Below, piece by piece: positions 10,593 through 22,541 of a stretch of 64,000 bases of DNA. The position numbers and the translations under genes are program-made. The notes beneath the pieces were generated by a model. The model saw only the letters and a program-made list of their open reading frames with translations. It ran no database searches and was not told the origin of the DNA. Every line of letters begins with the position of its first letter. Within the stretch, counting starts at the first letter, position 1. The DNA comes from Liolophura sinensis (lineage: Eukaryota; Mollusca; Polyplacophora; Chitonida; Chitonidae): NCBI RefSeq assembly GCF_032854445.1, contig NC_088301.1, positions 25,714,402 to 25,778,401 of the forward strand, given 5' to 3'.

Positions 10593-11599
10593 ACCCTTTC
10601 TCTCTTACCGACAGATAACTTGTGCAGTAATCATTCTGATAAAGATGGTCACAAAGGATATCACTCTTCCTGGTCAGAAAGCTATTTTCGTTGAATAATG
10701 TCTTCATCACTGGCGAATTAAATGGGACTGAATTCTCAGACAGACGTCACAAAACCTTACAATGGATAACTGAAGTTATTTTTAAAACATTTTTCTTACA
10801 AAATGTAACCCCAAGCATACATAATTTACATATTTAACGTACATGATTCACTTAACGTGGGCCTGAGTGCCCGACAAAGTGGGCTTTTGACGTGATGTTG
10901 GAGCTATTACAAATTACAGTAATCAGCCAATCTTTCGGTTAATCCTAAAGCATAATGAAATTAGCCTAATTAAAACATAGTTTGAATCACGAGTAGGCGA
11001 CATCTCCAAGTTGACAGCATTGTTGTTTGTGATTTCTCATTCCGCGTTGTATCACTGATGGTTATCTTCCTTGATATAAATCTATCATTCCACTGGTTGG
11101 TGTGCCTCTTACTGACAAATAACTCTGATAAAGATTGTCACAATGGATATCCCGCACTTCCTGGTCAGAAAGCTATTTTCGTTGAATAAGGTCTTCATCA
11201 CTGGCGAATTGAATTCTTAGACAAACGTCACAAAACCTTAAAGACAGGTAACTGAAGTTCTCTTTAAACATTTTTTTTTACAAAGTATTCCCCTAACATA
11301 TATGCCTAAATGAGCATTTATAGATATAAACGGACATGGATATTCAAATGAAAACATATATGTAAATCTAAATATTTTCAGAATTGAAGACTACATCATG
11401 TCAGCCAAGTTAAAACATTACACATCACTCACATGTCTGAAGTTTTTAGTGTGATTTAATTGATTTTAAAAGTTTTAAACATTACCTAGCGTTAGACGGT
11501 ACTGGCTTTTCCTTCAGTAAAACAGGATTACTTAACATATAGAAGATAGGTATTAAATACAAAAAAAAAAAATGTGAAAATGTATTGTAAAGCCAGGAT

Positions 11600-11850
11600 T
11601 TTAGAATATTTATTTATTTTATATTTGTCTAACTCCATGATTTAGAAGCCGATGTTCTCGGGTTAAACCACTGACCTGAGGCAAGTTTCTGACGAACTTT
11701 ACCACGTGTAACGTATAAACAGGTACACCCCATCGATGGAAGACAAGTGGTCCAGGGTTAGTGGTATTCATTGAACGTTTGGCAGCGGCAACAAAATCAG
11801 TAGGCTTAGCGGCTGGAGAATCTGCAAATTCCTGCCCAACGTGGGTTTTG
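11600..11850 (-). repeat. Repeat family B copy
   Basis: Carries GGTTAAACCACTGACC..GGCAAGTTTCTGACGAACTTT followed by ACCACGTGTAACGT. Related segments occur at 13075-13175, 14758-14935 (other orientation), 32960-33180, 35165-35235, 39490-39660, 55090-55180 and 58205-58320. A 101-codon open frame across it is a by-product of the repeat. Confidence 0.6.
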
Positions 11851-11929
11851 AATTGTTCATGAAATCCCCATAACGATGCTGGAAACGCGGATGCTAATAC
11901 AGCCTTATACAGGTTTTTTTCCACTTATA

Positions 11930-12794
11930 TCTTGTATCTCTTGTTTGAAATGCACTTTGTAAAAAATTCTCTTTACAACACATAAGCCTTACACACGTAC
12001 ACACACACACGCGCGGAGATATATATGTAATTAAATATTATTAATAAACGTTAATATTTGGATGAAATCATATATTTCACATATTTTTGGGAACTTATGG
12101 GATTTCTTTTTCTACGCCTTCATGCATATTGGCGTATGGGAGGAAAACAAAATATGTATAGCCGTATTTTTGATAAAAATCCTTAACCGACTGTTACACC
12201 TCATGTATGTGGGGTGTGTATAGTCAGTGTGTCGTACACGTGACGTTCTGTCATTAAGTGCTATTTATCCGTTTCTCAGAAATAATGAATTGCATATCTT
12301 TCTTTAATGGCCATATGATTTATTCATCCGCAAAACATTTCCTTTTAAGAGTAAAATTTTCAAACAAAAGATGTCCTCATGACATTAACCCGTGTTCATA
12401 AAGTTTCCGCTAGGGTGAGAAATATTTAAAAAAAAAATGACTAATACAAAATAAAGCCCATAAAAATAGCGGTGTGTGAAGGAATAGCCCATGAAGGTAC
12501 GGATAAACACGTTACCGCTTGAGTGAACAGAGTCCTGGTGACTGGGTTCTCCTCAAACACTTCAAGGATAAGTATGAGAGATGTCCTTCTCGGCATTGTG
12601 TCTAGTATAAATCTTTAACAGTAATACATTGCCAACTTTTACTACCGTGACACCGCAAATCTGTTGTTTTGTTTTTTTAAATTGTTTTATTATCAAATTG
12701 AGTTTGCAAAAACATTTAATAAAATGTGACGACCAGGGCTAATGTGGCCAATCATTAATTTCTGATGTTGATGATTTGAGTTTGTATAGACAGT
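11930..12794. other. Intergenic DNA, nothing recognised
   Basis: AT-rich, with a short ACACAC run near 12000. No gene or repeat family that I can support. Confidence 0.3.
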
Positions 12795-12955
12795 TTATTT
12801 ATTTATTTATTTATTTGATTGATGTTTTACCCCGTTCTCAAGAATATTTCACCTATTATTTCGGTAGCAAGCATTATCTTGGGAGGGAACCGGGCAGAGT
12901 CCGGAGAAAACCCACGATCGTCCGCAGGTTAATGGCAGACCTTCCCACGTACGCA
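12795..12955 (-). repeat. SINE-A fragment
   Basis: (TTTA)n, then GATTGATGTTTTACCCCG and the body through CCGCAGGTTAATGGCAGACC; head absent. Confidence 0.8.
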
Positions 12956-13074
12956 CATGCTTCATAGCGGGTTAATTAAAATATATAATTACAGATAATA
13001 ATGGTGTGCAAAGTGATGAGGTTATAAGCGTGAATAATTCAAGTGCTTGTGTTCACGGGCTATAAATAAATATT

Positions 13075-13175
13075 ACGAGCTTTCGGAGTCCCCTATATAA
13101 ACCACCAAACTTCGGCATGTTACTGACGAACTTTTTCACGTATCACGTGCAGACATGCGAACCGACAAAGCCCAA
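13075..13175 (-). repeat. Repeat family B fragment
   Basis: CTTCGGCATGTTACTGACGAACTTTTTC followed by a CACGTGCAGACATGCGAACC segment, as in the copy at 33000-33060. Confidence 0.5.
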
Positions 13176-14542
13176 GGTGTATTATAACAATGCAGACATT
13201 GATTGTTACACGGGACAAGCGTGTTCTTAAGAAATGTCAATAATCTAGGTCATTTATTCAAAGCCAGGTGTGCCATTGTGTAAACCAGGTGTAACTAAAC
13301 AATGTCGCCTTGTAGTTCAGTAAAGACGAGGCGGGGCACTATATACCAGTGCAAGAGTACGCGGCCTGTAGTATAAGCCTGCACGCGTTTTTTGAAAGTG
13401 CACTAATAAAGAACTGAAGTTGTTAGGGCGGTGAAATGCCATGACAGTTCTAAGAGAAACAGTGAGTTTTGGAAAGGAAACGTTGAGGCGTGAATTTTTG
13501 CACTCGTCGGTGACCTTTGGTTGAAAGACAATGGCGCGTATTCTGAAGACTACAGCCCCGGCCCAGCAATTGTTAAACCTACTCTGACCACGGCACGTGC
13601 CTCCCATTCATGGACTCCTCGGTCGATTAACAAACACTATGTGCCCGCCCCAGTAACTATACCTTAGATTTGACAGATGTTTCACAATTACATAACTAAA
13701 AGTACATAATGGAATTTTTGTACTCTCTAAGCCACAACAGATGTTAGAGTCTGATACGCACGTACACATATATGATGGTCTTTTCTTTGACCTATCTACA
13801 CTTAGCAAGACTAACGACTAGGGCGAATTATATAAGGGGGGTAAATATACGTGGGGAATTTCTTGCAGTTTGCATTTGTTCAGTCCAACAAATTTCTTTT
13901 AGAGCAGGGTTTTTTTGTTTTGTTTTGTTTCGTTTTTTAAATAAACTTCATAGTGCATTACTGATCTGCGCAGCGGTGATTTCATTTATTTCCCAAACAA
14001 CAAATACCAACATACATCTTCCTGGGGCCAGCTTTAGGGAAGCAGTCGTAACTTGCGCCTGTCGTAACTTCCATGACAACATATCGTAAAGACATGGATA
14101 CATGTACGTCACCATATACTAAATGTTACTGAGGTAACATTGTACAAACTTTGTAAAATTGTCGAATTTTTGAAACCCTGAAGTAAACACCGTATCCACT
14201 TCATGTAGCTTTCCATTTAATAATACAGCCTATTTTTTCCGAGTGTCTAAGTTGCTAGACGAGGATCACTGGCCGTCACTTGTAATGTTGAGGCCAATTT
14301 CACAAAACGTTCTTAAATTTTCAGTTTATCGCAATTATTTTTGGAATTAAATGAATGAAAGTTGGTAGTCACCCAGATTTACATTATTACAAAAAAGAAA
14401 GTAAATCAGTTCAACTGGATTTTTGGACTTGGATTCATATGTCAACGTGACTGAAACACACTGGTATCTTGTCTGGGTTACAGCTCTACAACGTGAATTC
14501 ACTTACGGAGCAAAATCTACCGACATTCTGAAAACATGTCCT
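13176..14542. other. Intergenic DNA with short unassigned open frames
   Basis: Two minus-strand frames of 96 and 66 codons (13607-13317 and 13808-13608) lack recognisable domains and splice context. Segments opening GGGGCCAG/GAGGCCAATTTCACAAAACG at 14022 and 14290 look like another dispersed repeat (compare 29868). No gene is supported. Confidence 0.3.
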
Positions 14543-14555
14543 AACTTACGCACCA

Positions 14556-14713
14556 GGGGGCCTCCGTGGCTCAGTTGGTTAGCACGCTAGCCTAGCGTAA
14601 TGACCCAGGGATCTCTCACTAATGCTGCTGCTGTGAGTTCAAGTCCAAGTTCAAGTATAAGTGAAATATTCTTGAGTACGTAGTAAAACACCAATGAAAT
14701 AAATATGTAAATA
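14556..14713 (+). mobile_element. SINE-A with internal deletion and perfect 13-bp target-site duplication
   Basis: Complete tRNA-like head (GGGGGCCTCCGTGGCTCAG, A-box-like TGGCTCAGTTGGTTAGCA, B-box-like GAGTTCAAGTCC) and tail, but about 110-130 bp of the middle is missing compared with full copies. The flanks AACTTACGCACCA at 14543-14555 and 14714-14726 are identical, indicating recent insertion. Confidence 0.9.
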
Positions 14714-14757
14714 AACTTACGCACCAAACAAGACAAGGCTGTATCTGTATGTCACAC

Positions 14758-14935
14758 CTGGGAAAGTTTGTTAGTAACTTGCCAAGGTCAGTGGTATATC
14801 ACAGACCCTCTAGTTCCCTCCAAAAAAATGACATTAAATGTGTAAGTTAAAAATGCTTGAGTGTGGGGTTAAACAACAGTCAAATGAATACAATAAATAA
14901 ATAAAGAAAGCAATAAATAAATAAATTTCTAGTCT
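14758..14935 (+). repeat. Repeat family B copy with (AAAT)n tail
   Basis: Opens with GGGAAAGTTTGTTAGTAACTTG and ends GAGTGTGGGGTTAAACAACAG, CAAATGAATACAATAAATAAA. This is SINE-like; its head is not obvious. Confidence 0.6.
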
Positions 14936-15930
14936 ACATATAGGATGTTTTCACGAGTCGCGATTGCAGCCATTTTGTGTGTCAACTCACGGATCAAGCC
15001 CCCTTTCACATAAAATGCTCATGATTCAAAAGGTTGACTGACGTCATTTTTTTAATCTGTCTTCTTACATTTCCTATTTTTATATTTTTGGAGGTCAATA
15101 TCTAAAGCTTAATATACCACTTTTATTTTCTGAACAAGTCAACACCTCGTATTCTAAACAAAGCTGACCGAAGCAATATTTAGCCCTGCTACTTCAGACT
15201 GGATCCGGGTTGAAGATCATGTGACTGGTGACATAGTCACGTGACTTCCCATTTGCTCGTGATGACAGACATGGTTACCTGATTATTACTCCCGATATTT
15301 ATAGCTGTTTTCCTTAATTGTCAGCAGTCAACAATTAATTTACGTGTTATTTGTCACTGAATAAAACTGATTATAGAAACACTGAAATCGCGCGTCTGCA
15401 CGACTTTTATGCTATGCTGTGCTTCATTGGACACATTCGATCGTGCCATTTATACATTGTGAAGATGCACAATGCGCATCTCTATACCATCTGGCATACT
15501 CTCTTAGTTGTAATAAAGGAAATAGTTTGAAACTTAACAATAGTTGGTTGAAAACCTAGGTTTTTCCTGTGGTACAAGGTGTTCAGAAGGAATTTCCTAT
15601 ATTCTCAAGTTACAATGTCTAGTCATTATTTCTCGGCAAAAAGTAGGCTTTTATTATCAATATTCACATGCCGAGCGTGATTTTGATGCTGAACATGATT
15701 TTAACACATATTTTTTATCAACGCATTTCTCGCCTAGTTAATTCGATTTGTTATTTGTATACTAAGTGATATAATCAAGCCATTAGATCAAAGGATCGAA
15801 GACATATAAGAACATGTGTTGGTGACATTTCGTCAGGGCAGTCCACCCATCAAGAATACAACACTGCCAACTTTCAAAGCAAAAAAGAACACATCAAAGT
15901 CCTTATTGGGTCTTACGAGACTACATTAAC
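14936..15930. other. Intergenic DNA with an isolated CLEAR/E-box site
   Basis: GTCACGTGAC occurs exactly at 15236-15245, with GTGACTGGTGAC just before it. No exon is recognised nearby, so its role is unknown. Confidence 0.3.
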
Positions 15931-16190
15931 CCTTGGACATTTTCCCTTAGTTATCATTTTCCAAGTAATACCAGTGAGACACAAATCTTTGAAGAAGTCA
16001 TAAAACTAGTCAGGCTAAAATTCATGAACAAGTCCTCATTTTCCCAGACACAAAACCTGGGACAAGCCTTCAATTTCTAAGTGGTACCAAAGATACAGAA
16101 AACCGTCAATAAACCATCATTTTCCCAGTAGTATCAAGGAAACATAAACCCTTGAACAAGTTATCATTTTCTCGGTGATATTAGGGAGTT
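15930..16190. repeat. Degenerate tandem repeat, period about 55-60 bp
   Basis: Recurring CATTTTCCCAG(T) followed by a (T/G)ATACCA-like word and an AAACC(C/T)TTGAACAAG-like word. The copies are strongly diverged. Confidence 0.4.
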
Positions 16191-16964
16191 CATTTTGGCG
16201 TGTAGACCAAATATTATATATCAAACAGAATATTTGAGATTTCATATAGTAAAACAGACCAGACTTTATTTTGGAATTGAACACTGAGAGAATTACATAC
16301 TAGTCAGGTGGCGAATACTAACTCCTAGATGTCGCCTGCTGGGATATATACAAGGGCAATGGCCTCGCATCGCTTCGCTTTGATCTCGACATGATGGTGA
16401 TTCCCTGGGAAGATGGTAACATTTCCTTCTCTAATATAACTGTCTTCATGTTCATATGATGCTTAATATATGTCGTAACCATTCTGATATTTCTGGGATT
16501 TAATAGCGATCAGTGGAAGCGTAAAATATCAGACACATAAGCAATGTAAATATGACGTGGTTGTTGTGGTGAAGGATTGCTATGTGGATTAATTACTATT
16601 TTGTGATGTTAATTACACAGTTAAAACTGAAATGCCAATTAAGGATAACTTGTTACCTATCAGTTTAACTTGTTGTTGGACACAGTCTTGGTGTATTTCT
16701 CGCCCTGAACTGGTAGAAGGTGCCATGTCATGTGTTCATGCTACATGGAGCGGCCATGTTTATTTCACTATAACTCTCTAATAAATAGGCTTATTTTATT
16801 TGAAGATCTACACATGTTATAGACCACAAAGAGATATAGTAGGAAACTGTTGTTATTATTACTCTGGATGACTTATGTGAAATCAAACAAAATATGATCT
16901 ACGGTCATTCTAATGATGTACTTAGTGTAACTCCATTTTGATGTAGAGAGTACGTGCTGAAGTG

Positions 16965-17090
16965 TATAAAAGCGGGAAATTCAAGTAACCCAGGTACTTG
17001 GTCAAAAATATTGTCCTTGGTCCACACCTTGGTACTTGGTCCACACCTTGACTTATCATCATTGACCTGATCACGGACTGGAATATATCC
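16965..17090 (+). promoter_or_regulatory. Possible TATA promoter and untranslated first exon (orphan)
   Basis: TATAAAAG at 16965-16972 fits the TATA consensus. A transcript starting about 30 bp downstream would reach a donor-like CCTGAG|GTATGA near 17096. The segment has a tandem GGTACTTGGTCCACACCTTG. No downstream coding exon on this strand was identified before 22 kb, so this may be chance. Confidence 0.25.
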
Positions 17091-17099
17091 ACCTGAGGT

Positions 17100-18677
17100 A
17101 TGATAGAGCCTTTGTCATTACCTTACAATCTGTTTTAATTTGGAATTATAAGATTAAACGTCCTATTTTCTCTGCATGTGGGTTTTAACCCTTTGTAAAC
17201 ACGGGCCCCCAGTGCTCCTATGAAATCATAGGGTTACTACTGAAACATGCAGATTTCCACGGGGCAATTCTTTTGTAACAGTTTCAAGGCATTTACGAAT
17301 ACGTCAACCCTGATGTCTGGAATATTCGAAGATAATGAGGATATTACTAATACTGCCTTTACTTGCACTTGTCCGTAAGTTCATGGGGTCACCCCATCGG
17401 GTACTAGGGTAACCTTGTGAAATTATCGGGTACTAGTGCAAGTCAGACAGTGTGTGTACTCCCTTGATGTTGATGGTCACCCCTTTAGAAATGGCTGGGT
17501 CATTATAATGCCGTAGACATCCAAGATACTCAGTCTCCCTTTTGCTGTGTCACTGGTTAATCCCAAGAAAGCATGGGTAGTAGCTGAATCCACTAATCTA
17601 TGATTCACTATGATGCACTGGCTCATGCCTACCCCAAGAAATCATTGGGTACTGAATTTACTGGCTTGCATACAAAAGGAAAGCACATAGAAAGTTAATA
17701 ATTTCGGAATGAGAGAAATTTAAAACACCTGCACGAACATACAGATCATATGTCATCTTCTTGAATAAAACATTGTTTGCTATGTTTCAACCGAAGACTA
17801 CTGTGTTGAGTTGTTCACTATGTAGTTCTTTCACTACCTTTTGATCAGGGATTCATACGCTCTTATCACAAGCTGGTGAATGGCCTATGCGAGGTACTTG
17901 ATATAGTTGTTGCTATACACATCGGGTACTTGGTATGATTAACGATTGATTGGCGTGTGTACACTTCACTAAAGCTTTAGTGAGACTTAATTAGCCAATC
18001 ACAATAGATCCAGCGCATACATAGCAAGATTACTTTCACAACAACGTTTGATGCCACCACTTGTTGAATTAAAACTGTACGTAGAGTAATCATTAAATAT
18101 GAAAGCAGTCGCTGGTTTTCACTCATGCCGGTAAAACGCAGCGAGTATTCAAATCTTGTACTGTGCTAGTCTACAAGTTGTTGTTAATTAGATATATATC
18201 TTATTAATTAAAAATATATCTCATTAGTTTTAATAAAACAATTATAATTTACCACCAAGGGTCAGAAATATCGTTCATTTCTATTATTGAGTGAAATGAC
18301 TCTGTGTATTTCTCACTCTGCCGGGCAAGTCAGTCTCCCTATAGAACCAGGAACTCGGAGCATAAAGCTATGACCACACCGGAAGTAATTTATGAAATCA
18401 TGCGTATTAATGCAGTGGACACAAGTGAACACGGAAAGTGAATAAAACCAAGAAACGGAACGTCACAGAACGCAAACTTTCCGTTTGTGACCACCATACA
18501 ATAAGACTGTTGCAAAATGAAATGAAAATACCTTTGACTCAGTAAATAGTTTCCAAATTACAAGCGTGTGACGTAGTTTTATGGGAATGAAGTCAGAATT
18601 CCCGGATCTAACAAACCATACACTTGACACTGACATCTTCCTTAATGTACAAGTCAAGTAATAACGCCACACTGTAG
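17100..18677. other. Intergenic DNA, nothing recognised
   Basis: A short GGGTACTAGG/CGGGTACTTGG word recurs several times between 17390 and 17945. No coding exon and no SINE. Confidence 0.3.
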
Positions 18678-18686
18678 TTGATAAAT

Positions 18687-18717
<31 letters not shown>

Positions 18718-18778
18718 TTTGATTTGCGGATGGTCGTGGGTTTCTCCCGGGCTCTTCCCGGTTTCCTCCTACCGTTAT
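18678..18778. repeat. SINE-A mosaic fragment
   Basis: A (TTTA)n run from a minus-orientation tail joins directly to a plus-orientation body piece (GCGGATGGTCGTGGGTTTC..CCCGGGCTC). This is a rearranged or nested copy. Confidence 0.7.
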
Positions 18779-18990
18779 TACTCTTTATATCTCGTCCACA
18801 CGTGTTGCCACAACAGTCTGTTTCTTGTAACAAGCTTATATTCAGCAGGTTGTAAATCACTGATACTCCTACCAAAATTGCGACACACTGTATGTACATA
18901 CACACTTAATGACTCCTCGTCATCATATGACTGGAAAATTGTCAAGTATGACGTAAACCCCCGCGCATACATACATACAAGCATACCATG
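18779..18990 (+). repeat. SINE-C copy (3' part)
   Basis: Ends CTCGTCATCATATGACTGG, AAAATTGTCAAGTATGACG, TAAACCC then (CATA)n, the same 3' end as 24920-24995 and 10465-10536. A GTTTCTTGTAACAAG-containing body precedes it. Confidence 0.6.
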
Positions 18991-19208
18991 ATTGCCCTGT
19001 AGTCTGTAACACAGAAAGCTATACGCACTGATTTGTTGAAAGTCTATATCATTGCAAGGAGAATAGAATACTTTGTCTAATTCATAATATTAAGATATAT
19101 TCAGCTTATTTTCGATATGAACGCATTGTCTCAGGTGACATCATCAATATAGTTAGTCGTCTGGACTGAAGCGCTATATACCGAATGACTTTGAGCCAGT
19201 CGCATAAA

Positions 19209-19412
19209 TGTAGGTACTCAGTGGGTTAGCGCGCTAGAGCAGCGTAATGTCCCAGGGGTCTCTCACCAATGAGGATGCTGGCTTCCTCTCCGGCCGTACG
19301 TGGGAAGGTCTCCCAGCATCTTGCGGATGGTCGTGGGTTTCCTCCGGGCTCTGCCCGGTTTCCTCCGACGGCCGCCGTCGTGTAAGTTAAATATTCTTGA
19401 ATCAAGTTGAAT
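19209..19412 (+). repeat. SINE-A copy with small internal deletion
   Basis: Head-proximal GGTTAGCGCGCTAGAGCAGC through GCCGCCGTCGTGTAAG and ATCAAATAAATA. The GAGTTCAAGTCC box has been lost between ACCAATGAGG and ATGCTGGC. Confidence 0.8.
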
Positions 19413-19445
19413 CAAATAAATATAAATGAATGTATGTACCATTCG

Positions 19446-19995
19446 CAGTGAATATAAGCTAGCTGAATGAACGGAGGTGAATAAAAGCTAGCTGTCCGAA
19501 CTGAGGCGCCATCCGCATTGAATAAGTGCTAGTCTTCTGAACTGAGGCCTCATTCTTAAAGGATAAGAGCCAGTTGTCTGAAATGAGGTGAAAAAGATCT
19601 AGTTGTCCTAAGTGAGGCGCCATCCGCATTGAATAAGAGGTCAACTAGGGTCTGAACTGAGGTGTCATTACCAACAATATAAAAGCTAATTGCTTAAAAT
19701 GATGTGAAAAAGAGATTGTGCTCTGAACTGAGGAGCCATTCCCAAGGAATAAGAGCCAGTTGTCTGAACTGAGGTTAATATGAGCTAATAGTCTAAAATG
19801 AGGTCTCATCACAAAGGAATAAGAGGTATCCTTCTGAACTGAGGCGCCACACCCAGTGAATAAGAGGTAGTTGTCCGCATTCAGGCGCCATCCCCAATGA
19901 ATAAAAGCTTATTATCTGAAATGTGGCGCCATTCCAGGTGAATAAGAGCTAGTCGTCTGAACTGAGGTGTAATCCCCAATGAATAAGACCTATTC
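19446..19995. repeat. Degenerate tandem array, unit about 41-47 bp
   Basis: About 12 diverged copies built from GAACTGAGG(C/T)GCCAT, a C/T-rich spacer, GAATAAGAG and CTAGTTGTCT. Spacing varies and several units have lost the GCCAT word. Minus-strand open frames across it are repeat artefacts. Confidence 0.7.
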
Positions 19996-21489
19996 GCCTG
20001 AATAATGCATTGATTAAGAAGCGCACACGCGGACACCAATACGCCAACCAGTATCCACTTACGACATCGTGTCCAACAGCAGTGTCGTTGACGTATTTGA
20101 AACACTTTAACGGTTCCTCTATAAGATTGTATATTCGAGACAGACGAGCATCAGGCGAGAATCTACAAGACTTAGCAACAAATTTTAGACCAGAATCATT
20201 TTGAAGAAGGAAAGGTTGTCAGTTCTCGCTTTTCGGTACACTTGCACCGATTAGCAAATACACCTTAATAAACACGTACAGCATCACGATCACACACGTC
20301 AGTTGACTTTTTTTATTAACTTCTCATGAAAATCACAATTTAACTTATAACAAAATATATTTTCACTGTTCACACTAAAGAAAATGTGCTTACGTGTACA
20401 ATAAATAGTAATTCATACAATCAACGTGATGAAACTGATTATATCGCATGTGGAACATAAAAATTTGAATCGAGATAATTAAAAATTTTGTCATGAAACG
20501 TTTCATTTAAATTGTGCTAATTTGAACTGATTAATGAATCTCTTTATAGTTATACAAGCGAAGAAAAACATATAAAAATCAGAATGACGTAGAACGAAGG
20601 CCGCTAAAAAGATTTTGGGAATGTATAGAAGCATGATTTTTCTGTAGGTAGGAAGATAATGTAATCATTGGATCGACTTAGTGTGAACAGTAAATTGAAC
20701 ATCATATCTATACAATCGACTGTTCCAAAAGACTTTTGAACTCTTATAAATCACCGATTTAGATTTTTCCGAAGATGGGTGAGGGGTGGGGGGGGGGGAT
20801 ATATCTCAAGCGTATTCCATGTTGCTTCGAACCAGAACCATTGCGATTTGCAACGACAATGACAGATATGCCCGTAAAAACTTCACAATTATATATTTGC
20901 TGACACAGCAGATTTCCAGGTGTGCTATGTTGGGCTATGCATACGCATGTACATTTTTTTTTTTGGAGACGTGATAAAAACGTGATAAAAATATCACCAG
21001 CTAGAATGTAGGGCAAAGGGGCGATAAGCGAGTTCAATGGAAATGAACTGTGTGTATTGTAAGCAAACATGGACCGAAACAATGGGGAGTATGCATGCAT
21101 GGGCAGGGGGTGGAGTAGAGAGATACACTGATACTACATATCGGGTCAAAAAAAGGCACGTTCTGTCTTGTACATTAAACAGCTTAGAAGAGCTGGAAAT
21201 GTCACAGATGTAACAGCAAAGTGGAAACAAAGGGGGTGATTTAAGCCCTGTTTCAGCATAAAGCCCTTGTACCTGATACGGTGTACACACCCAAAAAACA
21301 AAGGAGAAAAAAAAGCGCAACGTTATTCTCGCTTTTTGAGCTGTCTTGAAGGTAACAGCAAATCTTGACCGCATGTACATTTCAAGGCAACACGAACATC
21401 TTCCTGTAAAAGTGTTCCAAAAGTGAATGTATATTCTTTTTAAACAGAAGAGCGTCAGTGAGCATTCATCAATGGTTATGAAAAACAGA

Positions 21490-21491
<2 letters not shown>
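19996..21491. other. Intergenic DNA, nothing recognised
   Basis: A short G run lies at about 20787-20798. The 202-codon minus frame 21602-20994 runs through the adjacent (TA)n and has no domain, so no gene is called. Confidence 0.3.

Positions 21492-21566
<75 letters not shown>
21492..21566. repeat. (AT)n microsatellite
   Basis: About 75 bp of uninterrupted AT dinucleotides. Confidence 0.95.
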
Positions 21567-21567
<1 letters not shown>

Positions 21568-22069
21568 TTGATCTCAAGTTTAAACTCAAATTTACAAGAC
21601 ATCGTTTACTGATATTTTATTTCCCCCAACCTAACACTCTGGAACAAAAATTGCATTTAACATTGGCCGTAAATACCACAGTTTTAAACGACGCCTATAC
21701 GTCTATCACAATGACTTTATTACGTATTTACACATACAAAGGGTTTAAATCCAGAGATTTTTTTGCCCTCCGCGACGGGTTTTTAACAAACATTTACATC
21801 TAGCATTTCATCGCAAATACTACAGTTTTTTTAATATTTAAATAAAATGTGTATTCACAGTCCTTACCAGGAAATACCATTACACAACGATATATTGAAA
21901 CATATGACTATGTGGCAAAAACGTCATCGGATGAGTAAAGAAAGACCAGATGATTCTGTCTTTACCATCAAAAGATATTTTAAAAAAATGACAGCAAATT
22001 TCGAGGCGTGGTTGTAAGCTTAACATTGGTCATGAGACAAGTTTAAACCGGGCCTGTCTTCAAGTAGGC

Positions 22070-22074
<5 letters not shown>

Positions 22075-22160
<86 letters not shown>
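22075..22160. repeat. (TA)n microsatellite
   Basis: About 86 bp of TA dinucleotides, roughly 0.4 kb beyond the stop codon of the ACOD1-like gene on its 3' side. Confidence 0.95.
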
Positions 22161-22162
<2 letters not shown>

Positions 22163-22541
22163 CAATGCAAAAGAAACAAGCCAGTTAAATTAGATCAATG
22201 AACATGTTTAGACTGCTTGAAGGTTGTATGCATTACTGAGCAGCCATTCCATTAAAGTCCCACCACTGAAGAGTACTGACAAATTTGCCAATAAGCGTTC
22301 CGGAATTTGTTACAGTCATGACATTTAGATGATCTCAGCAGTTATATCAAATGGCTTTCAATGGTCTTTCCTCCGACTTTCAATCATTTGGATGACCTCA
22401 AGTTATTTCAACTGGCAATCGTTTGTCTGTCCTCCGACATCCAAAGTAATTCTAGGCGTTCAATCATTCAAAGTTCATACACCTTGATCTTCAAACACAG
22501 CAAGCACCAGATGGATTGACCCAACGTGATACAGATCTCTG

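Larger units (their letters stand above)
10330..11286. repeat. Local tandem segmental duplication (two diverged copies)
   Basis: Copy 1 is about 10330-10805 and copy 2 about 10958-11286. They share long stretches, for example TGTTGTTTGTGATTTCT..GCGTTGTATCACTGATGG and CCTGGTCAGAAAGCTATTTT. Copy 1 carries an extra SINE tail (10460-10536) and a poly-C tract (10573-10592) that copy 2 lacks. No coding content seen. Confidence 0.85.

Noticed and set aside
11619-11924. 101-codon minus-strand frame
   Set aside because: It overlaps repeat family B, which recurs in the window without an open frame.
14556-14640. tRNA gene at the SINE-A head (also at other copies)
   Set aside because: A and B boxes are present but there is no foldable acceptor stem or proper 3' end, and every copy continues into the SINE body.
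20994-21602. 202-codon minus-strand frame
   Set aside because: Its start is translated (TA)n dinucleotide repeat (YIYIYI), and the rest has no domain or splice context.
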